Assembly: GCA_017303875.1 (NCBI GenBank)
Contig: JAFLBP010000001.1
Coordinates: forward strand, 186,001 to 250,000
From: Chitinophagales bacterium
Lineage (GTDB): Bacteria; Bacteroidota; Bacteroidia; Chitinophagales; Saprospiraceae
DNA length: 64,000 nt
Direction of reading: 5' to 3'
Shown: in pieces, positions 54,043-62,291 of the stretch
How positions within the stretch are numbered: the first letter of the stretch is position 1
Layout of the letters: every line of letters starts with the position of its first letter
Made by a program: the position numbers and the translations under genes
The notes under the pieces: model-generated
Databases searched by the model: none
What the model was told of the DNA's origin: nothing
What the model saw: only the letters and a program-made list of their open reading frames with translations

Positions 54043-56302
54043 GCGCCGTCAGGCGCACCTTTTCCCCTTTTTTCATTCGGAAAGTCAGGTGTTGAAAATC
54101 TTCAGTGGGCCGGGCGCTTTCTGCACCTTCAAAATGGTATTTTTGAAATGGGCGGACTAAAACAAGCCGGCCATTTTGCGTAGCTTCAATTTCCACAACC
54201 TGCGTTTTGCCGCCTGTGCGGGTAGCGCTGAGCAGGAAACCGCCCTCTGCACGCAAGGTGCTAAAGGAAGCCTCCTTCCAGGATTCCGGTACGGCGGGAA
54301 AAATTTCGGTGATGCCTCCTTCACTTTGTAAAAACATGGACTGCAACGCGGCGGCGGCAGCAAAATTGCCTTCCAGCGTAAAGGGCCGGTAGTGCATGTT
54401 GCTCAGGTCTTTGCGATCGAGGCACTGGTTGCCATTGAGGTGAAAACTATTGGGGCCGCAATAGCATTGTGCAAAATCGCGCAGGGCTTTTGCGGCTTTT
54501 TCACCCTCGCCGATGCGCGTGTACAAATTCGCCAACCAGGCGTGCGAGTAGCCCGTCCAGTTGCCCGCGCCGTATTGTTCCAATTGCCGGATGGCCTCCA
54601 GCCGAAAATGCAATGAGGTATTGGGCAACTCTTGTTTATTAACCAATCCCAGGGGCATAAAACCCATTAAATGAGAAAAATGGCGGTGCGACTCGGCATA
54701 AGGCTCGCCGGGCGCAATGGGGAATACTTCTTTGGCATGTAAAACATACTTCGGCGCCCGCGGACCAAAAGGATATTCGCCCGTCAATTTATGATGGGTC
54801 AGGTAAATATATTGGTACAAAGCCGCATCATAACTCGTCATGCGATTCAGGTACCAGGCTTGCAGGCTGTTGTCGTGAAATTCCGGACTGGAGCTGAGTT
54901 CCAGCGTCCATACGCTGTCTTTTTGCACCAGCATGGAATCGAGGTGCAGGGCGACATCCTGTATCCAGGGGCGGGCGCGTTCGTTCAAAAACGTGGAGTC
55001 GCCGCTAAATGACCATTGCCAGTAAAAATGCTGTGCCAGCCATGCCGAAACTGTTGGCGAGAGGCTGTACTGGTGCCAGCCGCCCATTGGCTGGCCATCG
55101 AGGGTGGTCACGCCCGGCACGTTCAGTCCCGGTGTACCGAACACGCGTTTGGTGTACGCTTTGAAGGTATCGCGGTGGTTCCAGAGCCAGTCGGTAAACG
55201 ATTCGGCCTCCGTCAGGTGGTTGCCCACGTAAGCCGGCCAGTAGCTGAGCTGGGTGTTGAGGTCGTGGTGCAGGTCGCCTTTCCAGGGAGGCAGTTTCCC
55301 GTTATCTGCCGTCCAGATGGCTTGCAGGGTAATGGGCGGCGCGCCTTTGCGGGCCACACAGCCAAATTTGTACATATCTAAATAGTACTGTTTTTGTAAT
55401 ACCGGATCAGGAATCCGAATATCGGAGGCCATCCAGTATCGCTGCCACCAGCGCACATGCGTGCGTTGCGCGATGCCAAACTGGCGTTCGGGCAAATTCA
55501 GCATTGCGGCCACATATTGGCCCGCCGAAGGCACATTGGGTAACACATTCAGGCTGCTGCTCACGCTCCAGGCTACGCCTGTGGCATCCGGCCATTGCCC
55601 GCTGCCAACCGCTACCTGATAACGGTGATCGCCCCATATTTTTTGTTCGTACAGCTCGTACTTACCTTTGTTTTTCACCACACCGGTTTGGTATCCCAGG
55701 CGTGCGAGCGACGCACCATCAACCACCTGATTGCCCTCGGCAGCAGCGCTTTGTTGGTAGGCGGGCGGAATCAACACCGGGCGGATGCCGTTGATCCCTT
55801 TGCCCCGCCAGACCGCCCAGCCGATGGGTTCTGTGGCGTGGATAAAAATTTCGAGCGATACCCCGTTTTTCCAGGTAATCAGGCATTTAGCCGATTGAAG
55901 ATCGAGTTCTGCGCGGCGCACAGGCCCAAGGGCGGAAATATCAAATTCCAGGGCAGCGACGGGAAGTTTGGTCGGCCCGGCGGAGGTATCATACGGCACA
56001 TCACCAATGGCATGAATGGCGCTCAGGTCACCTTTTTTTACCGCTTCCACTACGTCGGCGTGTTTGTAGGCGCGGAGGGGTTCAATGGGCCGCAAATCCC
56101 ACACATCGGCGCGGTCAAGTGAGATGCGCAGTTTATTGCCCGATTGCCAGATCAGCGCTCCGAGATGGCCGTTGCCCAGGGGCAGGGCTTCGTCCCATCG
56201 CCGGGGCAACGAATCGGCTGTCAGGTTGTGGGTTTCGGAGGGCTGCGCGGTTAATGAATACGCAAAACAGCATACGTTAAGAAAAAGGTAAATCAGGCGC
56301 AT
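54029..56302 (-). CDS. GH95-like glycoside hydrolase (divergent alpha-fucosidase family)
   Basis: A 757-residue exported protein with a signal to about residue 20 (SLTAQ). It has the GH95 start (RRWDEALPLGNGHLGALIWQSG), the alpha/alpha-barrel with LPPWKGDLHHDLNTQLSYWPAYVGNHLTEAES, the acid region SSSPEFHDNSLQAWYLNRMTSYDAALY, and HYRPFTLEGNFAAAAALQSMFLQSEGG. From memory of GH95, the two active-site Asn in an NIN motif appear here as DLN, and the Asp in QIDGNFG is Glu (TLEGNF). The usual acid (SPE) remains. It may act on another glycoside. It lies convergent to two propeller lipoproteins, which could help with glycan capture. Confidence 0.82.
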   Translation of the reverse strand: MRLIYLFLNVCCFAYSLTAQPSETHNLTADSLPRRWDEALPLGNGHLGALIWQSGNKLRISLDRADVWDLRPIEPLRAYKHADVVEAVKKGDLSAIHAIGDVPYDTSAGPTKLPVAALEFDISALGPVRRAELDLQSAKCLITWKNGVSLEIFIHATEPIGWAVWRGKGINGIRPVLIPPAYQQSAAAEGNQVVDGASLARLGYQTGVVKNKGKYELYEQKIWGDHRYQVAVGSGQWPDATGVAWSVSSSLNVLPNVPSAGQYVAAMLNLPERQFGIAQRTHVRWWQRYWMASDIRIPDPVLQKQYYLDMYKFGCVARKGAPPITLQAIWTADNGKLPPWKGDLHHDLNTQLSYWPAYVGNHLTEAESFTDWLWNHRDTFKAYTKRVFGTPGLNVPGVTTLDGQPMGGWHQYSLSPTVSAWLAQHFYWQWSFSGDSTFLNERARPWIQDVALHLDSMLVQKDSVWTLELSSSPEFHDNSLQAWYLNRMTSYDAALYQYIYLTHHKLTGEYPFGPRAPKYVLHAKEVFPIAPGEPYAESHRHFSHLMGFMPLGLVNKQELPNTSLHFRLEAIRQLEQYGAGNWTGYSHAWLANLYTRIGEGEKAAKALRDFAQCYCGPNSFHLNGNQCLDRKDLSNMHYRPFTLEGNFAAAAALQSMFLQSEGGITEIFPAVPESWKEASFSTLRAEGGFLLSATRTGGKTQVVEIEATQNGRLVLVRPFQKYHFEGAESARPTEDFQHLTFRMKKGEKVRLTALTPP

Positions 56303-56427
56303 GGTCATTCATTTTAAACAAAGGTCAAACGTAGCTAACAAACTATCAAATAAATGAAACAAATATCACAAATCTAGTTGAATTCCATATCAATGTAGTT
56401 AAAATGAATTATTACTACATACTGCCA

Positions 56428-59178
56428 CTATTGTTTAACAACCTTCCCTGCTTTATACTTCGTTTTTTTAATTAGTTTACCATTTAGATCATACTCTAGT
56501 GTATATCCATTACGCAAACCTTTCTTTACATTTATAACCAGCTTATATCCTTCCTTAGTTAGAATCAAAACTATTTTTCCGGAGTATGGGGTATTTGTTC
56601 CGAGTTGAAGATACTGTTCAAATACTTTTTCACCTGATTCATATTTTATCTCTCTTATTACTTTATCATTATAAAAATAGTCTTTCCAGACACCACTTTT
56701 TTTATCTCGCAAAATACTACCTTCGCGTATTATTTTTCCAGAACTACTCCTTAAAGTAAAAGGTCCACTAATATAAATCTTTTCAGGATCAAATTGATTG
56801 AACAAATTAATTAAAGAAAGGAAGATTAAGGGATCTTGCTCCTGTATTGAATGTCCAGCTTCAAATACCCGATGGAAGCGCACTATGGTATCACCGAAGA
56901 TAGTGTTGTCATAGTTGTATGTACCCGTATTAAAAAAGATATTTTCAACTCTTTCGACAGGTCGCTTATTTAACGTATCTATTCTCTCAATAGAGAATAA
57001 ATTACCACCTTGATATTCTGCCGAAAGTGTTAGACGGCCATCGTAGTCGAAACTTTTGGCAGAAATACGTTTACCATTTACATACTCAATTAAACAATCT
57101 ATTCGTTTCTGATTATCAGGAAAATATATCCTCCAAATTCCAATCTTTTGTCCATCGAAATATTTACCCTCCTCTAAGATTATTTCAGTATTTGCATTAA
57201 TTTTTTTGAAACTTCCATTCAATTTGTCGTTAGAATAATTTGTTTCAAGTTTGAAAATTTCATTGGAATCTAAAGGATTAGTATAATATTCTATCCATTG
57301 ACCATACTTCTTACCCATTCTAAATTCACCCTTTCTAACTAGTTGATCTTTTGCATCTCGGTACTCAAAAGGCCCGTGTAATTGTCCTTGTTTATAATAG
57401 ACTATTTCTTTGATCTTTCTCAATACCAATTGATAGCAAGTATCAAATGGATTGACCGTACCTATGGTAGTGTCACATTGAACTATCATTTCATCCAAAT
57501 AACAAATACGTTCTGAACGACCATTTTTCTCTCCATATAAATAATTCTCAATCAAGGATAACTGACTTTTATTAGATCTAACCCCTCCAACAATCACCTC
57601 ACTAAGCATATCCAAATCTATATAATATCTCCATTCACCATGTTTCTTGCCTTGTAGATAATCACCCTCTTCTAATAAGTTATTATTTAAAAAAGAATAA
57701 TATTTCCAATGCCCGCTTTTGTGACCATCTAGAAATTGGCCAATACAAATTAAATCCTTCGAATTCAAAATTTCAGGGGATTGACCTTTAGTTTTTAGTA
57801 GCAATGGTTGATATACATGAAAATCTCCATTAAGGTAGCCGTCTTTGTAAAACCCAACACATATCGAATCACCACGAATTTCACGGAAAGGGCCGTCTAA
57901 TATGCCATTATTAAATGTGTTCCATTGTATTAAATAATAAACATTAGAATCAATTAAATAATGATTCCAACGACCATGTTGCTTTCCATAATTATAGAAC
58001 CCTGTAATAGAAGGTTTCAAATTTTCATAAAAAACATAGGAGCCATTTAGCAAACCATTAGAGTAGAAAACCTTTTCCTTAATCTGTCTGTTATCATAAT
58101 ATTTAACAACTTCTCCGTGCAATTTACCACCCAATAATGAACCTTTTACTGAGAGATAACCATCCTCAGAATATAGTTCGAAAGGACCACTTAAAAGCCC
58201 ATTATGATAATTTAGCTTTTCTTTAAGTTTACCATTTAGAAAATAATGTCGATACTCACCGTTTAATTTTTCATCGATACTGTAATACTCCCGAATAACC
58301 CTCTTAGTAATTGGCTCATATTCAGTACTTTTAGTTCGCCCATTACCTAAAAAATCAATTTTTTTTAACAACCCTGTTAGATTGCTAATAAGGAGAAAAG
58401 ATCCCCGTTTACCTTCAATACCTTTCATTTCAATTATCGAACCATCGTAATCAGTAAACTTAAAATATCTCAACTCACCAAAATAATATTCGCTTTTCTC
58501 TATTATTTCCCCAGTGTCATCATAACTAATCGAAAACCCATGTTTCAGACCATTCCAATAGTTTGCCACATGCTTAATGCTTCCTGACTTATCAATAAAA
58601 CGATAATAACCATTTAATAGTAGTTGTCCATGAATGCTACCTAAGCTTTCCCTGATTTCATTTGTGTATATATCATAAGAATAATACATTCGTTTTTTAT
58701 CATAAAGAATTTTTGTTGGATTAACTACTTGAAACTCTTCGTGCCCATTCAAATAGTAAATAAACCTATTACCACCTGATAGGTCATAAGCAACTTCGGA
58801 TTTATCTTTATTGCTGATCGCTGATAAATCACTCACACTAGCTTTAACTTGAGGCGACGTACTAATTTTACCTGTTCTGTGACTGGCAATGGTAGATACA
58901 TTTCCAGTTAAAAAGGGTTGATGTGATGGATTCGAAGATAGATTCTTATTATCTGGCGGGATTGTTCCAGGCTCAAATGTAAATGGGTTAATATTGCCCT
59001 TTGTTGAATAATTATCACGATTGGTGCTATTAGGATCTGTTCGATAATGAGGCTTTACATATGTTCCATCCTTTCTATAATGGCCTTGTACCTTGTGGTA
59101 ATTTGGATTGACTCGGCCTTGTGAATAAGAAACTGAAATCGAAAAAATAAAGGCAAGGATTACGGCAAAAAATCTCAT
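56428..59178 (-). CDS. 916-residue MORN/YwqK-type repeat protein, A+T-rich
   Basis: An exported protein with a signal peptide (to about 19, SVSYSQ). Residues 20-75 hold the YHKVQGHYRKDGTYVKPHYRTDPNS and GNINPFTFEPGTI segment found at the start of various surface proteins. Then many 20-30-residue MORN/YwqK repeats follow, each like G.L.G.Y..Y...G......Y..G (for example NGLLSGPFELYSEDG, GGKLHGEVVKYYDNRQIKEK, GKKHGEWRYY, GQLHGPFEYRDAKDQL) for nearly 800 residues. YwqK-type proteins are often called toxin-antitoxin antitoxins, but that label is weak here. The gene is plainly richer in A+T than its neighbours and lies just downstream of the tRNA-Glu gene, both suggesting transfer. Confidence 0.83.
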   Translation of the reverse strand: MRFFAVILAFIFSISVSYSQGRVNPNYHKVQGHYRKDGTYVKPHYRTDPNSTNRDNYSTKGNINPFTFEPGTIPPDNKNLSSNPSHQPFLTGNVSTIASHRTGKISTSPQVKASVSDLSAISNKDKSEVAYDLSGGNRFIYYLNGHEEFQVVNPTKILYDKKRMYYSYDIYTNEIRESLGSIHGQLLLNGYYRFIDKSGSIKHVANYWNGLKHGFSISYDDTGEIIEKSEYYFGELRYFKFTDYDGSIIEMKGIEGKRGSFLLISNLTGLLKKIDFLGNGRTKSTEYEPITKRVIREYYSIDEKLNGEYRHYFLNGKLKEKLNYHNGLLSGPFELYSEDGYLSVKGSLLGGKLHGEVVKYYDNRQIKEKVFYSNGLLNGSYVFYENLKPSITGFYNYGKQHGRWNHYLIDSNVYYLIQWNTFNNGILDGPFREIRGDSICVGFYKDGYLNGDFHVYQPLLLKTKGQSPEILNSKDLICIGQFLDGHKSGHWKYYSFLNNNLLEEGDYLQGKKHGEWRYYIDLDMLSEVIVGGVRSNKSQLSLIENYLYGEKNGRSERICYLDEMIVQCDTTIGTVNPFDTCYQLVLRKIKEIVYYKQGQLHGPFEYRDAKDQLVRKGEFRMGKKYGQWIEYYTNPLDSNEIFKLETNYSNDKLNGSFKKINANTEIILEEGKYFDGQKIGIWRIYFPDNQKRIDCLIEYVNGKRISAKSFDYDGRLTLSAEYQGGNLFSIERIDTLNKRPVERVENIFFNTGTYNYDNTIFGDTIVRFHRVFEAGHSIQEQDPLIFLSLINLFNQFDPEKIYISGPFTLRSSSGKIIREGSILRDKKSGVWKDYFYNDKVIREIKYESGEKVFEQYLQLGTNTPYSGKIVLILTKEGYKLVINVKKGLRNGYTLEYDLNGKLIKKTKYKAGKVVKQ

Positions 59179-59273
59179 AATACAATGTATGTTTTTTTGA
59201 AAAAACCAACAAAGTTTATGCCAAAAATGGACAAATTAAAACTACGACATATTTTGTACATTTTCTGAAAGAT

Positions 59274-59314
59274 TACAAAAAAAGTCCTTGCAGGCGCTAA
59301 CCTACAAGGACTTT
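59274..59314 (-). terminator. Rho-independent terminator of tRNA-Glu
   Basis: AAAGTCCTTG (59281-59290) pairs over 10 bp with CAAGGACTTT (59305-59314), followed on the minus strand by a T-run (59277-59283). It lies 13 nt past the tRNA 3' end. Confidence 0.85.
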
Positions 59315-59326
59315 GCATTTTAAATG

Positions 59327-59398
59327 TACCCCGTACGGGAATCGAACCCGTGTTTCATCCGTGAAAGGGATGCGTCCTGACCCCTAGACGAACGGGGC
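59327..59398 (-). tRNA. tRNA-Glu (anticodon TTC)
   Basis: A 72-nt cloverleaf without encoded CCA. The acceptor stem is GCCCCGT with ACGGGGT (first pair G-T), the anticodon stem CATCC/GGATG carries loop CTTTCAC with TTC, and the T arm is ACGGG-TTCGATT-CCCGT. The D-arm has TCGTCTAGGGGTCAGGA as in other glutamate tRNAs. It has its own promoter and terminator. Confidence 0.96.
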
Positions 59399-59416
59399 GT
59401 TTTGCTTGAAGCGGGG

Positions 59417-59449
59417 CAAAGATAAGCGCAGTATTTTCATTTGAACAAA
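59417..59449 (-). promoter_or_regulatory. Promoter of tRNA-Glu (TTTG-N21-TATCTTTG)
   Basis: Minus strand TTTG at 59446-59449, spacer 21 nt, exact TATCTTTG at 59417-59424, followed by CCCCG. Predicted start about 12 nt before the tRNA. The rest of the gap up to 59520 is A+T-rich and holds nothing else clear. Confidence 0.65.
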
Positions 59450-59520
59450 CCTTTTTGAAAAAAAATTTAAAAAAAATTTCTTCAAAAATCTAATCATCTG
59501 AAAATCAAATTTTTAAACAA

Positions 59521-61344
59521 TCAATCGCCAAAGCCTGCTTCATTCAAAATCTTTTTGGCCCGCAGCTCTACCTCCGCTTCCGGAATCAATTCGGGGGCAT
59601 GGTGCGGCTTTTTGCGGGCATCAATGATGAGCGGCCCGCGGCAGCCCCAGTGTTTGTTTTCCGTAAAGGCATGCACACCGTGAATATCGTGGCTCGGATT
59701 GGCGCGGGTAAAGGCCACCCACAAGAAATTACTGTGCGTGGCGGCGGTAAAGCGGCTATCATCGCACAGCACAATCAAAGGCACCCCGCTCAGGTCGTAA
59801 CGCTCCAGCAGGTGCGCCAGGTGCGCCACCTGCCCCCTACCCTCTTCCACGCTTCGGTATGCCGGCCCACTAATGGCCAGTACACCGGGCTGACAGAATT
59901 GCGGCGCGGAAAACTCCTGCGGCAAGGCGAAATGCTCCGGCAAATCGGTGCGCAGTTGGCGCAACTTTTCGCCCCGGCAGGCGATAATCACCTTAGAGCC
60001 TTCATTCCAGCCCGAGCCACTGTAATCAAGCGTATCGATGGTGGTACGGGTTTGAAAATGGAGGTCACGGGACCAGTCGACGCGTTCCAGCACGTGTTGA
60101 AAAAAATGCGGCATATCGTGCGTGTCCAGATTCGGGTTGTCGTCAGCTGCGGCGATGATCAGGAATTTGGCCAGCGAGGTTTGTCCTGTACCCAGAATCC
60201 GGTTGGCGATGGTCAGGATCTCTTCGGGTTTGCGCTCGCGGAAGGGCATATAACGCTCATGCCCGATGGCCAGCAAAAGCGGGTGTACGCCGGCAACATC
60301 CACGGCGTGCAGTTCTTTAAGTCCCGGAAACTCGCCCGGCGTCAGGGGTTCCACCAATTCATGAATCAGCCAGCCAAAGCTGCTGTCTTCCATGGGCGGC
60401 CGGCCTACAATGCTGAAATGCCAGAGCGGGTTTTTCCGGTGGTACACCTTGTGCACTTTCATGACCGGAAACGGATGCGTCAGGGAATAATAGCCGAGGT
60501 GATCGCCAAAGGGGCCTTCGGGTTTGGTGATATTTTTTACAATTTCGCCGGTAATGACAAAATCCGCGTCGCTGCTCAGCACATGTCCGTTTTGGCGGGT
60601 ATAGCGAAAGCGCCGGCCGCCGAGCATCCCGGCAAAGGTCAGCTCGGGCAACCCTTCGGGTAGGGGCATAATAGCCGAAAAAGCATGGCTGGGTGGCCCG
60701 CCAACGAAAATACTGCAACGGAAGGGTTCTTCGCGCTGATTGTATTTGGTATGGTGCACACCGATACCGCGATGCAGTTGATAGTGCATCCCGATTTCTT
60801 CGTCCATTACATACTCATTTCCGGAAAGCTGAATGCGATACATACCGAGGTTGGAGTGCATTACGCCCGGCTGTTCGGGGTCTTCGGTATACACCTGCGG
60901 CATGGTGATGAAGGCGCCGCCGTCCATAGGCCAGCTTTTAATTTGCGGCAACTGACTGATTTGGGTCTGGCCGTAGAGAATCGGCGCCTTGTCAAGGCTG
61001 CGCATGGGCAGCGCAGAAAGTGCAGTGAGCGGCGCACTCAGATAACGGCCGGGGCGCTTGAGCAGCACTGCCGGATCTTTTTTCAGTTCGATGACGCGTT
61101 TTACGCGGTCGAGGGTATCGCGGAAAAGCCAGGCCGTGCGCTCGTAGGTGCCATAGATATTGCTCAGGCCCTGAAAGGGACTGCCTTTGATTTGCTCGAA
61201 TAAAATAGCAGGGCCGCCGCGTTCAAAAACAAAGCGGTGAATGGCAGCAACTTCGAGGTTCGGATCGACGGGTGTTTTGATGCGCAGGAGTTGGCCGCTG
61301 CGTTCAAGGTCGTTGGCGGTGGCGCGTAAAGAAGAATAACTCAT
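59521..61344 (-). CDS. ubiD: UbiD-family prenyl-FMN-dependent decarboxylase
   Basis: A 607-residue decarboxylase that uses prenylated FMN, probably on an aromatic acid; in Bacteroidota such genes often serve menaquinone synthesis. Marks: RFVFERGGPAILFEQIKGS near the N-terminus, SNLGMYRIQLSGNEYVMDEEIGMHYQLHRGIGVHH, and KPEGPFGDHLGYYSLTHPFPVM with the catalytic Glu region; the C-terminal half ends with the THSNFLWVAFTRANPSHDIHGV and WGCRGPLIIDARKKP segments. It is longer than E. coli UbiD (497 residues) because of an extended C-terminal domain. The ATG at 61344 follows only 3 nt after the T-run of the upstream gene's terminator. No ubiX is near. Confidence 0.93.
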   Translation of the reverse strand: MSYSSLRATANDLERSGQLLRIKTPVDPNLEVAAIHRFVFERGGPAILFEQIKGSPFQGLSNIYGTYERTAWLFRDTLDRVKRVIELKKDPAVLLKRPGRYLSAPLTALSALPMRSLDKAPILYGQTQISQLPQIKSWPMDGGAFITMPQVYTEDPEQPGVMHSNLGMYRIQLSGNEYVMDEEIGMHYQLHRGIGVHHTKYNQREEPFRCSIFVGGPPSHAFSAIMPLPEGLPELTFAGMLGGRRFRYTRQNGHVLSSDADFVITGEIVKNITKPEGPFGDHLGYYSLTHPFPVMKVHKVYHRKNPLWHFSIVGRPPMEDSSFGWLIHELVEPLTPGEFPGLKELHAVDVAGVHPLLLAIGHERYMPFRERKPEEILTIANRILGTGQTSLAKFLIIAAADDNPNLDTHDMPHFFQHVLERVDWSRDLHFQTRTTIDTLDYSGSGWNEGSKVIIACRGEKLRQLRTDLPEHFALPQEFSAPQFCQPGVLAISGPAYRSVEEGRGQVAHLAHLLERYDLSGVPLIVLCDDSRFTAATHSNFLWVAFTRANPSHDIHGVHAFTENKHWGCRGPLIIDARKKPHHAPELIPEAEVELRAKKILNEAGFGD

Positions 61345-61347
61345 AGT

Positions 61348-61387
61348 CAAAAAAAATCCCGAATGCTCAGTAAAAGAGCATTCGGGA
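61348..61387 (-). terminator. Rho-independent terminator between the Ala-rich protein gene and ubiD
   Basis: A perfect 12-bp stem (61357-61368 with 61376-61387, 7-nt loop) is followed on the minus strand by a T8 run (61349-61356). It lies 24 nt past the upstream stop codon and 3 nt before the ubiD ATG, leaving little space for a separate ubiD leader. Confidence 0.9.
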
Positions 61388-61410
61388 CATAAGAACAAAA
61401 AAAGGTGGAA

Positions 61411-61869
61411 TTAGTTACCGCCTTCACGTTGTTTTGCACCGGGGCGGGCTACTGGCGCCGGAGCAGTGCTTTTGTTCGTTGCGCCGGGGCGTTCAACCGG
61501 AGTCGGCGTTACATCGCGCTGGGTAGCACCCGGGCGGGAAGTGCCGGTGTTGGTCGGAGCAGTTGGTTTCACCGGAGCAGTCGGGCCTTTGGGGGCCGTT
61601 ACTTTTTTACCGCCGGGTTTAGCAGCTGCGGGCTTCAGGCCAGCTTCGGCTGCGCGGGCAGCGAGTACTTCCTGGAAGCGTTTTTCTGCTTCTGTGGCCA
61701 CGCGGGCGTCGCAGGCAGTGGTCAGCTCTGCGCGGTATGTTTCCAGTTTAGCTGTTACGGCATCCTGGATTTCTTTCAGTTGTTGTTCTTTCGTTTTACC
61801 GCCGAATGCAGTCAGGGTAACGAAACCTACCATGGCAACGAGGCCGAAGAGGAGGAATTTCTTATTCAT
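61411..61869 (-). CDS. Small exported Ala/Lys/Pro-rich protein
   Basis: A 152-residue protein with an N-terminal signal or anchor (FLLFGLVAMVGFVTLTAFGG, 5-24). Residues 25-75 form a helical, charged domain (KTKEQQLKEIQDAVTAKLETYRAELTTACDARVATEAEKRFQEVLAARAAEAG), followed by a Pro/Thr/Ala tail with repeats of the form RPGATxR (RPGATQRDVTPTPVERPGATNK, ARPGAKQREGG). It resembles the next gene on the same strand in its helical part. Function unknown; perhaps an envelope linker or coiled-coil protein. It ends at a strong terminator. Confidence 0.75.
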   Translation of the reverse strand: MNKKFLLFGLVAMVGFVTLTAFGGKTKEQQLKEIQDAVTAKLETYRAELTTACDARVATEAEKRFQEVLAARAAEAGLKPAAAKPGGKKVTAPKGPTAPVKPTAPTNTGTSRPGATQRDVTPTPVERPGATNKSTAPAPVARPGAKQREGGN

Positions 61870-61936
61870 GTTGAGAAAAGTTTGCTTGTGTTGGAAAAGG
61901 TGAACGTTGTAGGGCTGAAGTGTAGTCGGGCCGAAA

Positions 61937-62188
61937 TTATTTAGTTGCTTCGGCCGGTTGAGCAGCCTGCGCTTCGGCGTCCATGGCAGCTACTTTTTCC
62001 TGTACACGCTTTTCGAAATCGGCGTCGCACTTGGCGTTTACATCACTTTCAACGGCAGCTTTACCGGCTTCGAAACCTTTCTGGATTTCAGCCTGTACCT
62101 GCTCGTCGGTTAGGAGTGCTTCACCGCAAGAGCTGAGCGAGAGCGTAAGCGCAGCAGCTGCGAAAAGTCCAAAGAGCATTTTTTTCAT
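61937..62188 (-). CDS. Small lipoprotein related to its neighbour
   Basis: An 83-residue lipoprotein with a lipobox (LSLSSC, Cys21). The mature part is a charged helix: LLTDEQVQAEIQKGFEAGKAAVESDVNAKCDADFEKRVQEKVAAMDAEAQAA. The CDADFEKRVQEKVAA segment resembles ACDARVATEAEKRFQEVLAA in the neighbour, with one conserved Cys in each. The ATG at 62188 follows a TTTTTT-type stretch; the upstream frame gives an added MFLN that seems unneeded. The pair may have arisen by local duplication. Confidence 0.72.
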   Translation of the reverse strand: MKKMLFGLFAAAALTLSLSSCGEALLTDEQVQAEIQKGFEAGKAAVESDVNAKCDADFEKRVQEKVAAMDAEAQAAQPAEATK

Positions 62189-62223
62189 GTTGAGGAACAT
62201 TTACGTGGTTAAAAAAATTTGCG

Positions 62224-62231
62224 CAAATTTA
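62224..62231 (-). promoter_or_regulatory. -7 box TAAATTTG before the small lipoprotein gene
   Basis: Exact TAnnTTTG box on the minus strand, about 36 nt before the ATG at 62188. No clear -33 TTTG at normal distance. Confidence 0.4.
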
Positions 62232-62291
62232 GCGCAAGCGCCTCAATAACGGATAATTTGCCCTATCATTGTTTTCAGAAAAAAAAATGCC

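Noticed and set aside
56428..59178. Toxin-antitoxin module
   Set aside because: Databases often label YwqK-repeat proteins as antitoxins, but no toxin-like gene lies next to this one and it carries an export signal.
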